Part shown: piece after piece, positions 23,673 to 35,269 of the stretch
How the letters are laid out: the number at the start of each line of letters is the position of its first letter
Numbering within the stretch: position 1 is the first letter of the stretch
Assembly: GCA_030272155.1 (NCBI GenBank)
Contig: CP126202.1
Location: forward strand, 2,728,001 to 2,792,000
Direction of reading: 5' to 3'
DNA: 64,000 bases
Origin: Tetradesmus obliquus
Taxonomy: Eukaryota; Chlorophyta; Chlorophyceae; Sphaeropleales; Scenedesmaceae
Notes under the pieces: model-generated
Databases searched by the model: none
Seen by the model: the letters and a program-made list of their open reading frames with translations, nothing else
What the model was told of the DNA's origin: nothing
Made by a program: the position numbers and the translations under genes

Positions 23673-25302
23673 GAGTTGGTACTGGTAGTTGTCCAGCTGG
23701 TCGTGCACAAATGACTTGCCTGTGGCGTTACTCGGCTTTGACGGCATCCAGCGTGATGTGGTCCACTCTGCGTCATGACGCATGTGCAAAGTGTGCTGTG
23801 AACGCTCCCTGCAGCTGGTGACATACAGTGGAGGTGCTGCGGCACTGGCAGTAGCCAATGCAGCTGCTGCTGCCGCTGCAACTGCAATGACAGACGTCGG
23901 TGCCTGCTGTTGCTGCTGCTGCTGCTCACTTGAAGGCGTGCCGCCACTTGAGTGTTGCTGCCAGCTTCTCCTCAGCCTCATCCACATCAAAGTACCTGCA
24001 GCGGGCAGTGCAGTGCAGCACAGGCGGCAGTTGGTTACACAGCAGGCAGCGTAATGACATCAAAGTACCTGCAGGGGTCAGGCAGCACACCATGCAATCT
24101 TTTTGTCAACAATACAGGTGGCAGCAATACAGCACAGCAGGTTGTGGCACGGCACTCCAGGGTGAATCCTTGACATCAAAGTATCTGCAGGGGGCAGTGC
24201 AGCGCAGCACACGTGACAGCATTGCCGCGCGGCACAGAACAGGTGGCAGCAGGAACATTCTGCAGGCCCAGTGAGCCAGCTTCTCCTCAGCCTCATCCAC
24301 ATCAAGGTACCTGGCAGCATAGCACAGCATACCACAGCACATGTGGCAGCACAGCTTTCACCTCTAGTGACACAGCAGGGCAGCACAGCACAGCACAGCA
24401 CATCACAGCACAGCACAGCACAGCACAGCACAGCACAGCACAGCACAGCACAGCACAGCACTGTGTGGCACAGCACAGTGTTGGGAAGCACAGCATTGCC
24501 CGGCACCGTACAGCACAGCACAGCACATCACATTAACAGCACAGCACAGCATGTCACAGAACAGCATGATGTGACAGCACTGATTCAAGCTGATGTGGCC
24601 GCACCTGTCCCGCAGGTACCACTTGAGTGTGTCTTCATTCGGGCACTCCTGCCCATTCTTGCTCATGCGCGTGCGAAGCTGCTCTAGTGCCTGGGGGGAT
24701 GTGGTGATCAAAGTGCAGCCAGCGTGTGTGCGAGAGCCACAATCGAAGGCATAGTGGCATTGGGCAGTAAAACGATAATGCAGAAGAACATGATCAAGTC
24801 AGATGGCATGTGCTGCTGCTGCTGTTGCTGCCGCTACTGCAACAAGCGGTTGACCCAAGTTGCTGAGACTTCATGTGCTGGTGGAATCAGATGTGTGTCT
24901 TACTCTGCAGCGATCACAGTGCAAAAGCCATGTGCAAGCAAACCAGCCTGCACAGTGGTGGGTATGTATGCCAAAGCAGCTGCTACCACTACACATGCCG
25001 CAGGCAGCACCATCTGCCACCGTCCTTGCACAGGGCGGTGTGTGCAGCTGTCGATGATTATGCTGTGCTTACGCTGCTGCTTCTGCTCATGCCAATGCTG
25101 AGGACACCAACCAGCACACCTGCAGCTGCTCGGGGGTTCCCTGCCATGGAAGCGGAGCTAGTCCGGGTGGGGTCGCTTCAGCAGTGCTGACACTGCGAAT
25201 GCGAGCCAGCATGCGTCTAGGGGCCCGGGGGTGTTGTGCTGCTGCTGCAAAGCTGTGCGGCCTAAGTGCTGGCCTTTGCGAGTGCAACGCGGAGCGTAAC
25301 AT
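21694..25302 (-). CDS. CRAL-TRIO domain (Sec14-like) lipid-binding protein, copy A
   Basis: Six exons in perfect phase: 25302-25120, 24690-24605, 23995-23930, 23626-23502, 22995-22809 and 21862-21694 (stop), giving 271 residues. The first exon (MLRSALHSQRPALRPHSFAA) looks like a mitochondrial or plastid presequence. Helical CRAL-TRIO N region: EDTLKWYLRDR, FDVDEAEEKLAATLKWRHAF. Lipid-binding fold: GKSFVHDQLDNFQRPVLIIR, EQILGCIDLRGISLSNIDLV, HYPRR, QVLLVDAPWIFKAPWELIKP and VRFVSRKELAAEYF. Exons 2, 3, 4 and 6 have exactly the same lengths (86, 66, 125, 169 nt) and phases as copy B, so the pair arose by tandem gene duplication. The ligand is unknown. Introns hold many partial exon copies, but only one set of exons gives an open, complete product. 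Confidence 0.92.
21880..21945 (-). repeat. Intronic (CTG)n-type run next to the last acceptor
   Basis: Plus-strand CAG runs, so CTG in the gene sense, ending just before the acceptor of exon 21862-21694. Confidence 0.75.
22111..22166. repeat. Perfect 23-bp stem inverted repeat
   Basis: Left arm 22111-22133 (CAGGTCGATAGTACAGTAGC + TTT) and right arm 22144-22166 are exact reverse complements around a 10-base loop. The outer part (CAGGTCGAT) is a piece of CRAL-TRIO exon 5 coding for IDLV, so the hairpin was made from an inverted exon fragment. Confidence 0.9.
22250..22712 (-). repeat. Three partial copies of exon 5 of CRAL-TRIO copy A
   Basis: Copies at about 22250-22322, 22408-22490 and 22636-22712 repeat the donor-side 60-80 bases (IDLVFVAFMVDAFFVHYPRR). 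The first and third share about 80 bases of flank at a 390-base period. All lie downstream of the intact exon 22995-22809. Confidence 0.85.
23042..23215 (-). repeat. Acceptor-side copy of exon 5 followed by (CTG)n
   Basis: 23042-23098 repeats the first 55 bases of exon 22995-22809 with its acceptor (GDFPIEGSKRLCVYSL). It is preceded, in the gene sense, by two long CTG runs on plus 23128-23215. Confidence 0.8.
23640..23775 (-). repeat. Broken copy of exon 4 plus CTG run
   Basis: 23690-23775 repeats exon 23626-23502 from its acceptor (DHITLDAVKAE...GKSFVHDQLDN), but an early stop (TAA after GCCGAG) and loss of the second half show it is not used. The (CTG)n run at 23643-23673 lies between it and the intact exon. 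Confidence 0.8.
24056..24312 (-). repeat. Short acceptor-side copies of exon 3
   Basis: Fragments matching the acceptor and first codons of exon 23995-23930 (CAG GTACTTTGATG, and in the longest copy the AEEKLA codons) occur near 24056-24072, 24172-24190 and 24270-24312, upstream of the intact exon in the gene sense. Confidence 0.7.
24381..24475. repeat. (CACAG)n pentanucleotide satellite
   Basis: About 95 bases of nearly perfect CAGCA repeats in an intron of CRAL-TRIO copy A. It produces meaningless long frames (HSTAQHSTAQ and CCAVLCCAVL) on the two strands. Confidence 0.9.
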
Positions 25303-26624
25303 GCTCAAATGGCTTAGTTTGTTTGAGCACTATGTGAGTGTGGCATTCTACGCGCGGGATCCGAACTATCTATGCTGGGAACGCGGTGCAAGCAAGCAAC
25401 CGGCGAAATCTAGTTGCTGTGAGATCAAATCGTGTGCACACTTGAATGTAGGTTGCACAATTACAAATCAGCGTGTTGAAGCGTTGTGATGTTTTGACAC
25501 GCACACCTGGAACCCCAAGGTGCTAGGGTTTTCCTGCTTCCATCACCAGCTGCAATGACTGGGTGGCCCTTGGCAGTCGTGCTGCTCGTGCAACTTTTGT
25601 GAGAGCCAGATGCACAAAGATTAGCTTGACGGCACCGCTTAAGCTCGTGGCAACCCCATGAATCAAGGCAGGGCATCTGCTTGGTTGCGGCCTTGCCGCC
25701 ACTGCACCATAATCACATTCAGGCCAGGTGGATAGAATGCATATATAAGTTACACACCGCGCCATGACAGCCGGCGGTCCACCATCATATGGGTGCACAC
25801 GGCCTCAACTTTAAGCTCTTGCCGGCCTCTGCTGTCACGAGCATAACAAAACACTGTACAAAATATGCTCATGACGCATGCCGCCAACGGCGACATGACA
25901 TTCCAAGCAAGCCAGTCACTCACACAGTCAATTAAGCTGTCCACTGTTTGGCCTGCTGCTTCCGGTGCAACTCGCATGCAAAGGCGCAAACCGCGCCAGA
26001 CTACACCACACCACGCCCTGGGCAGAGCAATGCTGCAGTTGGTGTGCGTCTGTTGCAGCGCACACGTCCGCTGATGCATTGCTGCTGCTTCAAACGGTGC
26101 CAGTGGCCTTGCGGGGATCTGAAGCAGATGCACTGTTGCCGGCTTTGCCATGCACTAACACAATCCCTAACACACGTTGGCTGGCAGCCAATATCTGGCA
26201 TTGGCCAGCAAAGTGATTTCAGTCAAACACACACCAGCTGCACTCCTCAGATGCTGCTGCAGGGCTGTCACCAACACACCCAGTTTTGACAGTTTAACCT
26301 GTAGCACAAGCATGCAGTAGGTGTGCCTGCAACTCTGTCAGGTATACCTCTGCCAGCTATGCAATCCACCAACCACATAAGCCAGGGAAATCCTGCTTCC
26401 CTTCGAGGCGACAGCCTGCAAGAATCTCAATCAACATGGTTCTCGACCGGCTGCAGTAACCTATGCATTACATGCTGCACAGTGTGTTTGATTGCGCAAC
26501 ATGTTGGATAAGCATGTGCAGCGTATGCACCAACTTGCCGCATATGCATACATACAAGCCGCCAAAAACTGCAGCACAGGACGCAAGAGCTGCACCAAGC
26601 AGAATGAAACACAACCTGCAGAGC
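25303..26624. other. Intergenic region, no supported gene
   Basis: Between the start of CRAL-TRIO copy A and the end of the small membrane protein gene, both minus. It should contain the CRAL-TRIO copy A promoter. Minus-strand frames around 25750-26150 are open but have no family likeness or phase-matching exon borders. Confidence 0.4.
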
Positions 26625-28555
26625 TCACCCCAGCACCATGTACATAAACTGCTGCTGCTGCTGAGATTGATTATTTGAGAGCACTTGGTGCACTCAAGGC
26701 TCGAGGAGCGAGGCAACAAACAAACATCAACAAGCTGCACTGCCATGTGCTCATGCAGTTGCCTGCACTGACACTCCAGCCTTCTCCTGCAAGGCCAAAA
26801 AACACAGCAGGCAGAGGCAGCAGCAGGATGATGAGTATGTGCTTGTGGACACATGCAATGAAGATTTGTAGCCAGCACGCACGCCAGCACGCATGCCATA
26901 TGAGGAGTTGAGCTGCTGGCAACCACGCTCATACTCTATAAACACAGCTGGTCGCACACTCGAACAACAGCTGTGTGCAATCATGCAGCACAGAAACGCT
27001 GTCACCCGAGGCGAGATGCAGTGCCACCCAACAGGCTGGCTAAACTCAAGTGCAAGTTATGGTGTTTGGCACGCGGACGGTGCCCTGTTCGCCATAGCCA
27101 CCCCAACGTGACATGCATTGTGACATGGAAGGGTTATGAAAAGCAGCGCCGCCGCTCACCATCTGCTGCGCCACCTTCTTTGCCGCCTTCTTGGCAGCCT
27201 TGCTGCTCTGGTCAACAACAGCAGCCACGTCCTCCTCATCGGGGATGATGGGGAAGCTCTTCACGCGCTTCATGCTGTTGGTTGAAGCAGCAGCAGAGGC
27301 GGCGGCAGCAGCCAGGGGTGAGGAAGGGACAAGGAACGGCAGCAGTTGTAACGCAACAAAAGTGCATGTCTTCTGCCGGTACTACATCAAGCTGCAAGAG
27401 CTAGTCAAAGAAGGGGAGACACGGGAAAGCCAAGGAGCCGGGTAACAACGATGTGACGCAGCATCGCCGCGTCAGCAGCTTGATATGCTCACAAATGTAA
27501 CACAAGTACCAAATCTCTTGGCCATGCCCTCCCAGGCACACGTGTAAAGGTGACACAAACTGCTCAGCATTGCCACATCAGCAGCTTATGGATTCAATGC
27601 AACACACTCGCTCCATCTTCTTGGCCATGCCCTCCCATGTGGCTGTGGCGCAAAGGCGCCAGGTAACAACATTAATGTGACTCAGCTGTGCCATGTCAGC
27701 AGCTTAATTCACATTGTTACATTGTTAAACTCACCCCATCTTCTTGGCCATGCCCTCCCATGTGGCTGTGGCGCTCTTGGACACGCTGCTCACGCTGTTG
27801 GCGGCAGCGGCCTGCACCGCCTTGAAGCCCTCGCTGGTCTTTGTAGCTGCAGCAGAGGCCTGCGGCACAAACAATTAAGCAAATGTTGGTATATAAGTGA
27901 ATCACGTACACGTTGTTTGCGTGTGAGGTGTGTGCTTGTGCGCTGTGCAGCAGGGTGAGCTCGTCAGCAGAGGGGCTATAGCGCTAGGCATGCCTGCTGA
28001 AAAACTGAGCAAGAGTCTCCATGCTATGGCCAGCAGCACTTCATCATGAGCATGTATCTGTGACAGCAGTCTGTAACTCACGGTTTCTGAGATCCTGGAG
28101 TAGCTAGCTGATGCAAGCTGCTGTGTCTTCTCCCTGTTGTAAATCCTGCAGTGGCAGCAGCAGCACACACATTGCAGCAGCAGCGGCAAAGACGCAGCAC
28201 TCTAAGTCAGCCGCTGTATAAGGTAGCTTCTAGCGTTTACTACAGCTCATGAAGCTGCCTCGGGAACAGCTGCATAGGAGCTTTGGGGCGAGGCAGTGCT
28301 CTCTGGTGTCGCACATCGCTTCGCTGCCCCAACAGCTGCTGGCAGCCAACCTCCATATCGCATTCAGTGTTTGACGCTTTACACTATTGTTTAAACAGCA
28401 AAACGGACGGCGTTCTGCTGGAGCCTGTGAGGAGTGCCACTGGTGTGCCAACAGCTGCGTGACCTCCCCCCGGGTGCGCACCCCAGCGCCACAACTCCAG
28501 CAACAACGGTCGCTGCTGCGCCGATCGCGATGCTCTGCTCCTTGGTTGGTGCCAT
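26625..28555 (-). CDS. Small single-span membrane protein, function unknown
   Basis: Exons 28555-28482, 28145-28082, 27859-27735 and 27274-27160 join in perfect phase. A final exon 26660-26625 (QQQQFMYMVLG, stop) fits the phase but is tentative. The product is about 137 residues. Residues 8-25 (SIAIGAAATVVAGVVALG) form a membrane span right after a short MAPTKEQ start, so the rest probably faces one side as helix. That part is Ala/Ser/Lys-rich (EGFKAVQAAAANSVSSVSKS, WEGMAKKMG), then a KRVKSFPIIPDEED segment and a Lys-rich amphipathic helix (SSKAAKKAAKKVAQQM). I do not recognise the family. The WEGMAKK coding part of exon 3 is partially copied twice downstream (27520-27670). Confidence 0.7.
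27520..27670 (-). repeat. Donor-side copies of exon 3 of the small membrane protein
   Basis: Copies at about 27520-27545 and 27620-27665 repeat the 3' end of exon 27859-27735 (TATWEGMAKKM). They lie downstream of it in the gene sense, within the intron before exon 4. Confidence 0.75.
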
Positions 28556-31500
28556 GGCTGTTGTAGTACTCTGTTGGGTGAAGCAGGGCGACTGGGGCGA
28601 TCAATTTCACGAAATCTTAGTGCAGAGCGAAACAGGTAAAGGTCACAGAGCGTAATGGAAAGTACACATACGCTGAGCCACACCATGAACTCAGCAGCGA
28701 GGTCAATAATAGGACCCTCGCACAATATAACCCTACTTTTAGTAGTAAAGACTCAGCGCACCGAAAGAAAATGCAGTAGTAAATACATGCATGCAAAACT
28801 TTGTTTGAAAGTGTCCTAGCGCTGGTGTGGGTTCACATGTCAACACACCGTCAACCCATATGAGGCCTCACGCTTGGCCACGCCAAACCGTGATGGCAAA
28901 CCCATTCTGCAGGTAACCTAGTTACATCCGAGACTTCAAATATGCAATATGTCCCTACGCCAGGCTGTGCTGACCTTCCGCCCACGTGCCACGGCCCGGA
29001 CCCAGCTCATGGCCCGGGCTGGCCTGTCCAAGCCAGGTTAGCCCGCTCCCCTGAACATGAGACTGCTGCTGTATGCATGGCTCTGTGGAACCACAGAACC
29101 AGCGAATCAAACGATGGCTGCCGGTCAAGATTTCTCAATTGCACAGCTGTACACACGTTGGCTCTCGGCAGTACTTCTGCAGCACCGCGGAACAGTCACT
29201 GAGTGCCATGCACCACACCCCAGCACATCACCAACATCACCTCACAACCCAAACAACAAACACGCGTCCTGCAATTCGTCCTGCAAGATCAACATCATTG
29301 CCACGTGCTGGGAGAAGTATGGTCCCTGGGCCAGGCAGGTGGTACACCGGTGTAGGCGCCCGCTCATGGAAGCCCACGCCTCAAACCCTGCGATGCACTA
29401 ACCTGCACCCGAAGAAATCCAGCAACACAAACACATGCACGCCGAAGGCCAGTAACAACACTTGCTCAACTCCCAACACTGCGCCCACTGCACCCTCTTG
29501 AACTTGAAGTTGATGTGGCCCTTGATAGACCGCGTTGTAGGTTCCAGTCATGACACTCGCAACAGATAAAATAATGCGGCAAGCAATTATCATCACATAT
29601 GTTGTACATGTGCTCCACTTATAATAGGTGGTGTCTCGATGCTTCACTTACAGTAGGTTGGTGTCCTAGGTCTGACACGGGCACACAGCCGTCTGCGCCT
29701 GCGCCTGCTGTGCCTGGCGCGTGGCCACAGGCCTGCGCCGCAGGCTTCGAGTACATCAGTCTGCAGTGCAGAGCAACATCCAGCAGGAGATACAGCTTTC
29801 ATGCCATATGCCTGGGCATATTGCATGCTTCACTGCGCAGAGGGCTGTGTGGTCTTTGTGCAGCGCTCGTGCACAAGGACCACACAGCCCTCTGCGCAGT
29901 GAACCATGCAATAAGCCCAGGCATATGGCATGAAAGCTCTCCTGCTGAATGTTGCCTTGCACTGCAGATTGATATACTCTGAGCCTGCCCGTCACTGCAA
30001 AGGCAGCATGAGTGTGACCGCTGCCAGAGCCATGAGATGTGTGATGTGTGGTGCAGGCGCAGCTGCTGAATTTGAGCATGGCAGGCACTCAACAGTGCCA
30101 GCTGCCCACATTGATTTGTTAAGATTGCTTGTTGCTGTGGTAACGACTGCTGTAGCTGTTGCTGCACCAACACTACAGCACCTGTATGTCGGCAAAGTAG
30201 CTGGGTGAATGGCTGCGGCGAGGCGCTGCTGGGGCTGGGCCTGGCTGGATGCCGCGTCAAGATTGTCAGCGTACCAGAAGCACAAAGCGATTCGCGGTGG
30301 TACAGGAGGGGCTCTTTGCTGTGCAGCTGGGGACTTGGCGGGTGTTGGTGCGTTCTTGGCGGGTCCTGCAGAAACGCTGAGCGAAGAGCCGACTAGTTGC
30401 TGCTTACAACAATCTCACCTTCTGCATTTATTCAAGGCGGGATTGGCAGCCGGCAAGCTCAGGTACGCACATGGCACTGCTGCTTCGCAACAAGTGCAGC
30501 GCCCTCCAGCATCAGCTGCGTGTTAGCTTGCTAGAAGCGATGCATATAAGTGTTTTAGTACCCATGAGATGCAACAGGCCCCTACGAGACGACGAAAGCT
30601 GCCAAAAATCCCGGGGAGACGCGTGCTGCAGTAGCCGTGCAAAGGGCCTTTTGTCAATCGTAAACTAGCAATAAACATATTGTTAGGCAGTGGGGCGCCT
30701 CAGAGGCTCATGGACTGCACCACACCAAAAGCAGACAGGCAACTGGCACCTGGACAAATCAATGACCAATGTGGTGCCAACCACCGTTGAATCCACCCAA
30801 GTATGTCGCAGGGTTAACTTAATCACCCTGTCATGCGACACACTGCTTCAATTAGCATGTGGCTTATCTCTAAATACTCACTGGCTCGCTGTCACAGTGT
30901 GGCTCAGGGCAGAACCCCAGCCAAGTTGTTGTCATGTTTCTATTAGTGTGGGCAGTTCGTAAACCACTAGCTTGAGTCGAACACTGGCTCAGGGGATGCC
31001 AGACTGGAGCATCAAATACGCGTCGACTGCGCATCTGCAGTTTCGGTGCTGGCTCGAGGGGCAAGGCAGTGTCGAGCGTACCAGAGGTTCCAATGGTCCA
31101 TTTGATTTGTTACAGCATGATATCACGACCCGTATGTGAACACCGCAAGGAGCTGCCTGCTCACCCTGCTTGTCGCCGCAAGCTCAAAAAGACGACCTTG
31201 CCAACTCTGCATGCATGTCAGACGGCATGCTTCGCCGTGGCCGACAGAGATCTGCTGGGAGTCCCCTTGATTAGGAGTTGCAGGAAGTATATACTGTATC
31301 TTCATTTTTTGTTAGAAAAGGGGAGTCTCGGCAGTGCTGCTGGAGCCAGCAGCTGAAGCAACTGATCTTGGCAGGCAACTCAGCAGTGTAGTGGTTGCAC
31401 CCAAAACTGCAAAATGCCCCGAACCCAGGGCAGAGCTGGGAAACTCGCATGCATCGGTCAGGCGAACCTGACTGCAGGGGACACTGCCGCCACCAGCAGG

Positions 31501-31610
31501 ACACGCCTAAACATTGGACGTGTTAACACCGCTAAACAGGAGGTGCCCAGCGCCCGGAGCAGAAGTATGCTCAGCACGCTGCAATGAGCAGCGCTGCAGC
31601 GTCCGTCACA
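28556..31610. other. Intergenic region with a long hairpin; one doubtful small frame
   Basis: Three kilobases without a recognised gene. The plus frame 30209-30526 (MAAARRCWGWAWLDAASRLS start, GTACGC after LFKAGLAAGKLR) resembles a presequence exon but has no partner or family, so it is noted only. The inverted repeat at 29749-29980 is listed separately. Confidence 0.4.
29749..29980. repeat. Long inverted repeat: candidate small-RNA hairpin or MITE-like element
   Basis: Two arms of about 113 bases, near-identical when one is reverse-complemented, meet at an apex near 29862-29870 with a loop under 10 bases. Differences are single bases plus one 3-4 base gap (GGAGATACAGC versus GGAGAGC). Central matches include CTTTCATGCCATATGCCTGG and TGCGCAGAGGGCTGTGTGGT. 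Neither arm is part of a recognised exon. The foldback shape resembles algal long-stem miRNA precursors; an inverted-repeat transposon remnant is the alternative. Confidence 0.85.
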
Positions 31611-33315
31611 TCAGGCCTGCGCTTTTACGCAAAGCGCCGCCTCCTCTGCTGTTGGCTTCCTGAACACCAGCGTGACGTGGTTGATGCCCCAGCGCTCGTT
31701 GTTACTCTTCAGCGCATTCATGACAGTCTTGAACTCCTGCGGGGACAGCAGCAGCAGCAGCAGCAGCAGCAGCGTTCCTGGCGTTGCATGACAGCCTACT
31801 GTTCACAGAGAGTTTGCATATAGCATGAAAGCATGGAAGTATCCTCAGCACGTTCGATCGAGAAGCTCGTCGAAGGCTTTCATAACATCGCGACGTGAAC
31901 TGGTACAAGGTTTACGGGCCGCTGGGGTTTGACTGTGGTTAGCAGCAGCAGCAGCTGATCCATGTTGCAAATTGTGCAGTGTTACCTGACTCTGGCGGTC
32001 TGCCAGCCACTTCCTGGCTCTGCCCTCGCCCCTGCACTACATCCCATCAATCCCCTGATGTCACATAGGCTGTCACACTGTCTGTCAGCTACTGCTGTAA
32101 AGCCAGCACTTGCCAGCCACACTCACTCGCTGCAGTTGATCGTGACCGTCTCCGATTGAGGTGTGCTGCCTCCCCGAGATATTCCCTGCCATACTCGACG
32201 TTACATAGGCTGCCACACTGTCAGATTGACAGCCAGCACTTGCATGACTCGCCATCCACACTCACCCGCCCATTGCAGTCAATCATGACTGTCTCCCAGT
32301 TGTCGTATGGGCGCTGCCCATAGCCTTCCTTTTCGTACTGCCCCTCCTTGCCTGCCTTCAGTACTATTGCACTGCACTGGTCCAGCACATCACCAACCTG
32401 CAGTAGAGAGCAGTACAGTGCAGTACAGTGCAGTATGAGCAGTGCAGTGCAGTAGAGGTGAGCTTTGCTCACAACAAGCTGTGCATGCCAAACTTCACGC
32501 CACATGCAGCCTTACATACTGGATGCCGCGGAAGCATGTTGAGTGTCATATCCAGCTGTCAGCTGTGTACAAAGACAATTCAGCTGTGAATAAAGACAAA
32601 AGCATAAGCAATGCTGAAACCTTCAAGCAAAGCTGTGTCCTTGACCTACTCTGGCAGACTGGCTGAGAAATGCCTCGGCAGCCGCAGCCTGCTTCGTCAA
32701 TTACTGCATCACCGCCTGACACAGCACACTGTTCCTACATATCTCAACGCATTTAGCAGCATCCTTCAGCCGTCCACGGCACTGGTCGGGCTGCATGGAC
32801 ATTAAGAAGTTGACCCTGACAGTTGCTGCTGAGCAGCACACCGCACCTGCACCTCCCCACACTTCTCAGCATTTGACCCTGGCGCTACTTCCTCCACAAA
32901 TACGGGACTGAGAGAGACAGCAGAAGCAGGTGCAAGTCTTACAGTATTGCAGCAGCAACAGGTACAGGCTACAGGTGTTGCAGCAGTGGCAGCACACAGA
33001 AACTGCGCACACATGCAGTGTGACAAGGATACTGTCCTAAGCACATGCCTGAGTTCAGGCTACAAAGCCAGCTGCTGGTGTGAGCATGTCAGCTGCAGTG
33101 CATATGTGCTGTGGAAAGTTCGGACTACACACAGTTGAGCCTAGAACATCTGCTCGGAATGCATTGTTTCTGCCTACGCTGCGCAGGGTGCCAAGCCAGC
33201 TGCTGCGAGCCATGACTGTGCACTAGGTTTTCGAGAGCAAGCACAGCTTGCTGCTCACCCATTTTTGTTCTGAGCAAACACAATCCCAACAGGCTTCCGT
33301 AGCTTGACAGATACG

Positions 33316-33369
<54 letters not shown>

Positions 33370-33912
33370 GGGGCATCACCTGCTTCTGCCTCTGCTGCGT
33401 CTGCTGCTGCTGCCACAACAAGCTGCTGTACCCGAGGTGTTGCCCGCTGCCTGCACAGAAAGAGACGTGCATAACAAGCCACATTGTTGTGTGTTGTCAT
33501 TTAGGCTTACAATAGCATTAGCCACATGCAAATGTCGACCCGAGGTGGGACTTTTCAGCCACTCACTGCTTTGGAAGTGCACCACACATAAACTGCCTTG
33601 GACAGGGGCGCCAGCTCCGACTAGAGGCACGCAGTTGCTGACTCTGAAAGCTCATAGCATGCATTATGTAAGAAACGTTGGTGTTCGGTGCTTTGCAACA
33701 GCAGGTTGTCCGGTGCTCGTGGCAAGGGCCTTCGTTCAGCTGATTCTGATACGCCTGTGGTGATACAATGGTGCTTCAATAAGCGTTCTGTTCACATATA
33801 AGAAATTTGTTCACCTGTGCACGTGATAAGAGCATTATCGAGCATGTGGTACGCGACTGTTTCACAGCCTGGGGCTCAGGTCACAGATGGTCTGTGCGAA
33901 GGAAGCCTGCAT
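31611..33912 (-). CDS. Plastid PDZ-domain protein
   Basis: Exons 33643-33567, 33450-33259, 32907-32847, 32397-32266 and 31736-31611 (stop) join in perfect phase. The first exon is tentative (ATG at 33912, MQASFAQTICDLSP). The N-terminal part (SQQLRASSRSWRPCPRQF, then VVAAAADAAEAEA) is a typical plastid transit peptide with a VAAAA cut site. A poly-Q run of about 17 follows. The PDZ-like fold is seen in KLRKPVGIVFAQNKNG (carboxylate-binding loop side), VFVEEVAPGSNAEKCGEVQ and VGDVLDQCSAIV. A conserved extension follows: GYGQRPYDNWETVM, then EFKTVMNALKSNNERWGINH and VTLVFRKP. Plastid PDZ proteins of this type bind protein C-termini; the partner is unknown. About 225 residues in total. Starts 188 bases from the divergent NTF2-like gene. 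Confidence 0.85.
33318..33369 (-). repeat. Exonic (CAG)n encoding poly-Q
   Basis: Seventeen CTG on the plus strand, CAG in the gene sense, coding poly-Q between the transit peptide and the PDZ domain. This is the opposite sense to the intronic runs. Confidence 0.85.
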
Positions 33913-34100
33913 AATACGGGTGCGTGAAGAGCTAGTAGCACTGAACTGTATCTGAACTAGGTCATATACTTGCGTGACAAGCATTTTGCATCGTGCATAC
34001 TGCACACACAACAGCAAATCATACAGTAGGGGCCCACCCCTCTGCTGCTGTCCTCTGCCACACACAACTTCGAACCGACCCTTGCAACAAGCTCGGAGTC
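33913..34100. promoter_or_regulatory. Short divergent promoter region
   Basis: 188 bases between the tentative PDZ gene start (minus) and the NTF2-like gene start (plus). Both products have plastid transit peptides, so shared light or plastid-linked control is possible but is only an inference. Confidence 0.35.
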
Positions 34101-35231
34101 ATGCAGAGCTTGCAGCCTTTTAAAAGCGCACTTTACGATTCTGTTGTGACCGGCAATTGCGTTCCAAGGCTGTGTCTATCTCGGGCCTGCTCAGCACACG
34201 CAGCTGTTCTTCCTGCAAACGCTCAGTTGTGAGTCCTCCACGCCTGAGGACCGAACCACAGTACTTAAACCTGTCAACTTAATTCAACCACTGTGAAAAG
34301 CTGGCTGCTGCGCAGATGTACCGGAGCAAGGCAATCCTTGGTCTTGCACATGCAGCCTGCCTGCTGGCAGCAGGTGAGGCAGGATGCAGCTGGATGCTTG
34401 AACCGAACGAAACATGCTGCAAAAGCCAGATCTTCATTCCTGCTGCACATACTGCTGCTGTCACTGGTGCTACAGCAAGAGTTTATGCAGCTGTGCCACT
34501 CTCGTGCCATGCAAGGTCATTGCACACACATCCAGCCACCCGACACCATCACATTCAACATTCTTGAAGACTATACAGCACAATCTGTATTTCAAATATC
34601 TGTATTTCAAATATGTTACTGTGAGTGTAACAATGTGCAGGCTGGGCGACGCCGGGCCTCACATCTGCATGCGGCAGCTGCTGGACCTGACAGCAATGCC
34701 ACGCAGGCAACTGACGCCGTCACAAGGTGGGCACACGCTGGCACTTGTGCTGTGCCCTTTGAGAGGTGGCTGCATGTTGCACCAGCTTCTCCATAACCAG
34801 CAGAAGCAGCAGGAGCAGCAGAGGCAGCAGCAGCAGACTTGAGCTCCTGGGTTCCGAAGTTTGGTGCAGCAATGGCACCTTGTGGCAGAACTGGTATGTA
34901 TGTTGTGTCGTTGCACAGGTTGTGTTCAACCATTTAGAGTCGCATTCATCACCGCCTAACTGCCTCAGCCTTGCCTTCCTCACCCGCATGCACAACACTG
35001 TTGTGCCTTTTTCAACAGGCTGTATGCTGCGCTCAATGCGCGCAATGCAGCAGCCATCAGCAGCTGCCTGGCGGCTGACGTGGCGTACGAAAACCTCGCC
35101 ATTGCAGACAGCCTGGCAGGCAACACTGTGAGTGCGCTGGTCTTTTAGTAAGTGTATATCTGCTGTGTAAGGCGTTTGGAAGTGCCAGATGTGTTGGCGC
35201 AATGCTTGCATGCATTGCGTTGAACCCGTGT

Positions 35232-35269
<38 letters not shown>

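Noticed and set aside
23690-23775. Extra exon 4 in CRAL-TRIO copy A
   Set aside because: Contains an in-frame TAA and lacks the second half; an intact exon lies 65 bases away.
24302-24526. Cys/Leu/Val-rich frames over 24300-24540
   Set aside because: Translation of a CACAG pentanucleotide repeat.
30209-30526. Possible small plus-strand gene with a presequence
   Set aside because: A single open frame next to a long hairpin, no partner exon and no recognised domain.
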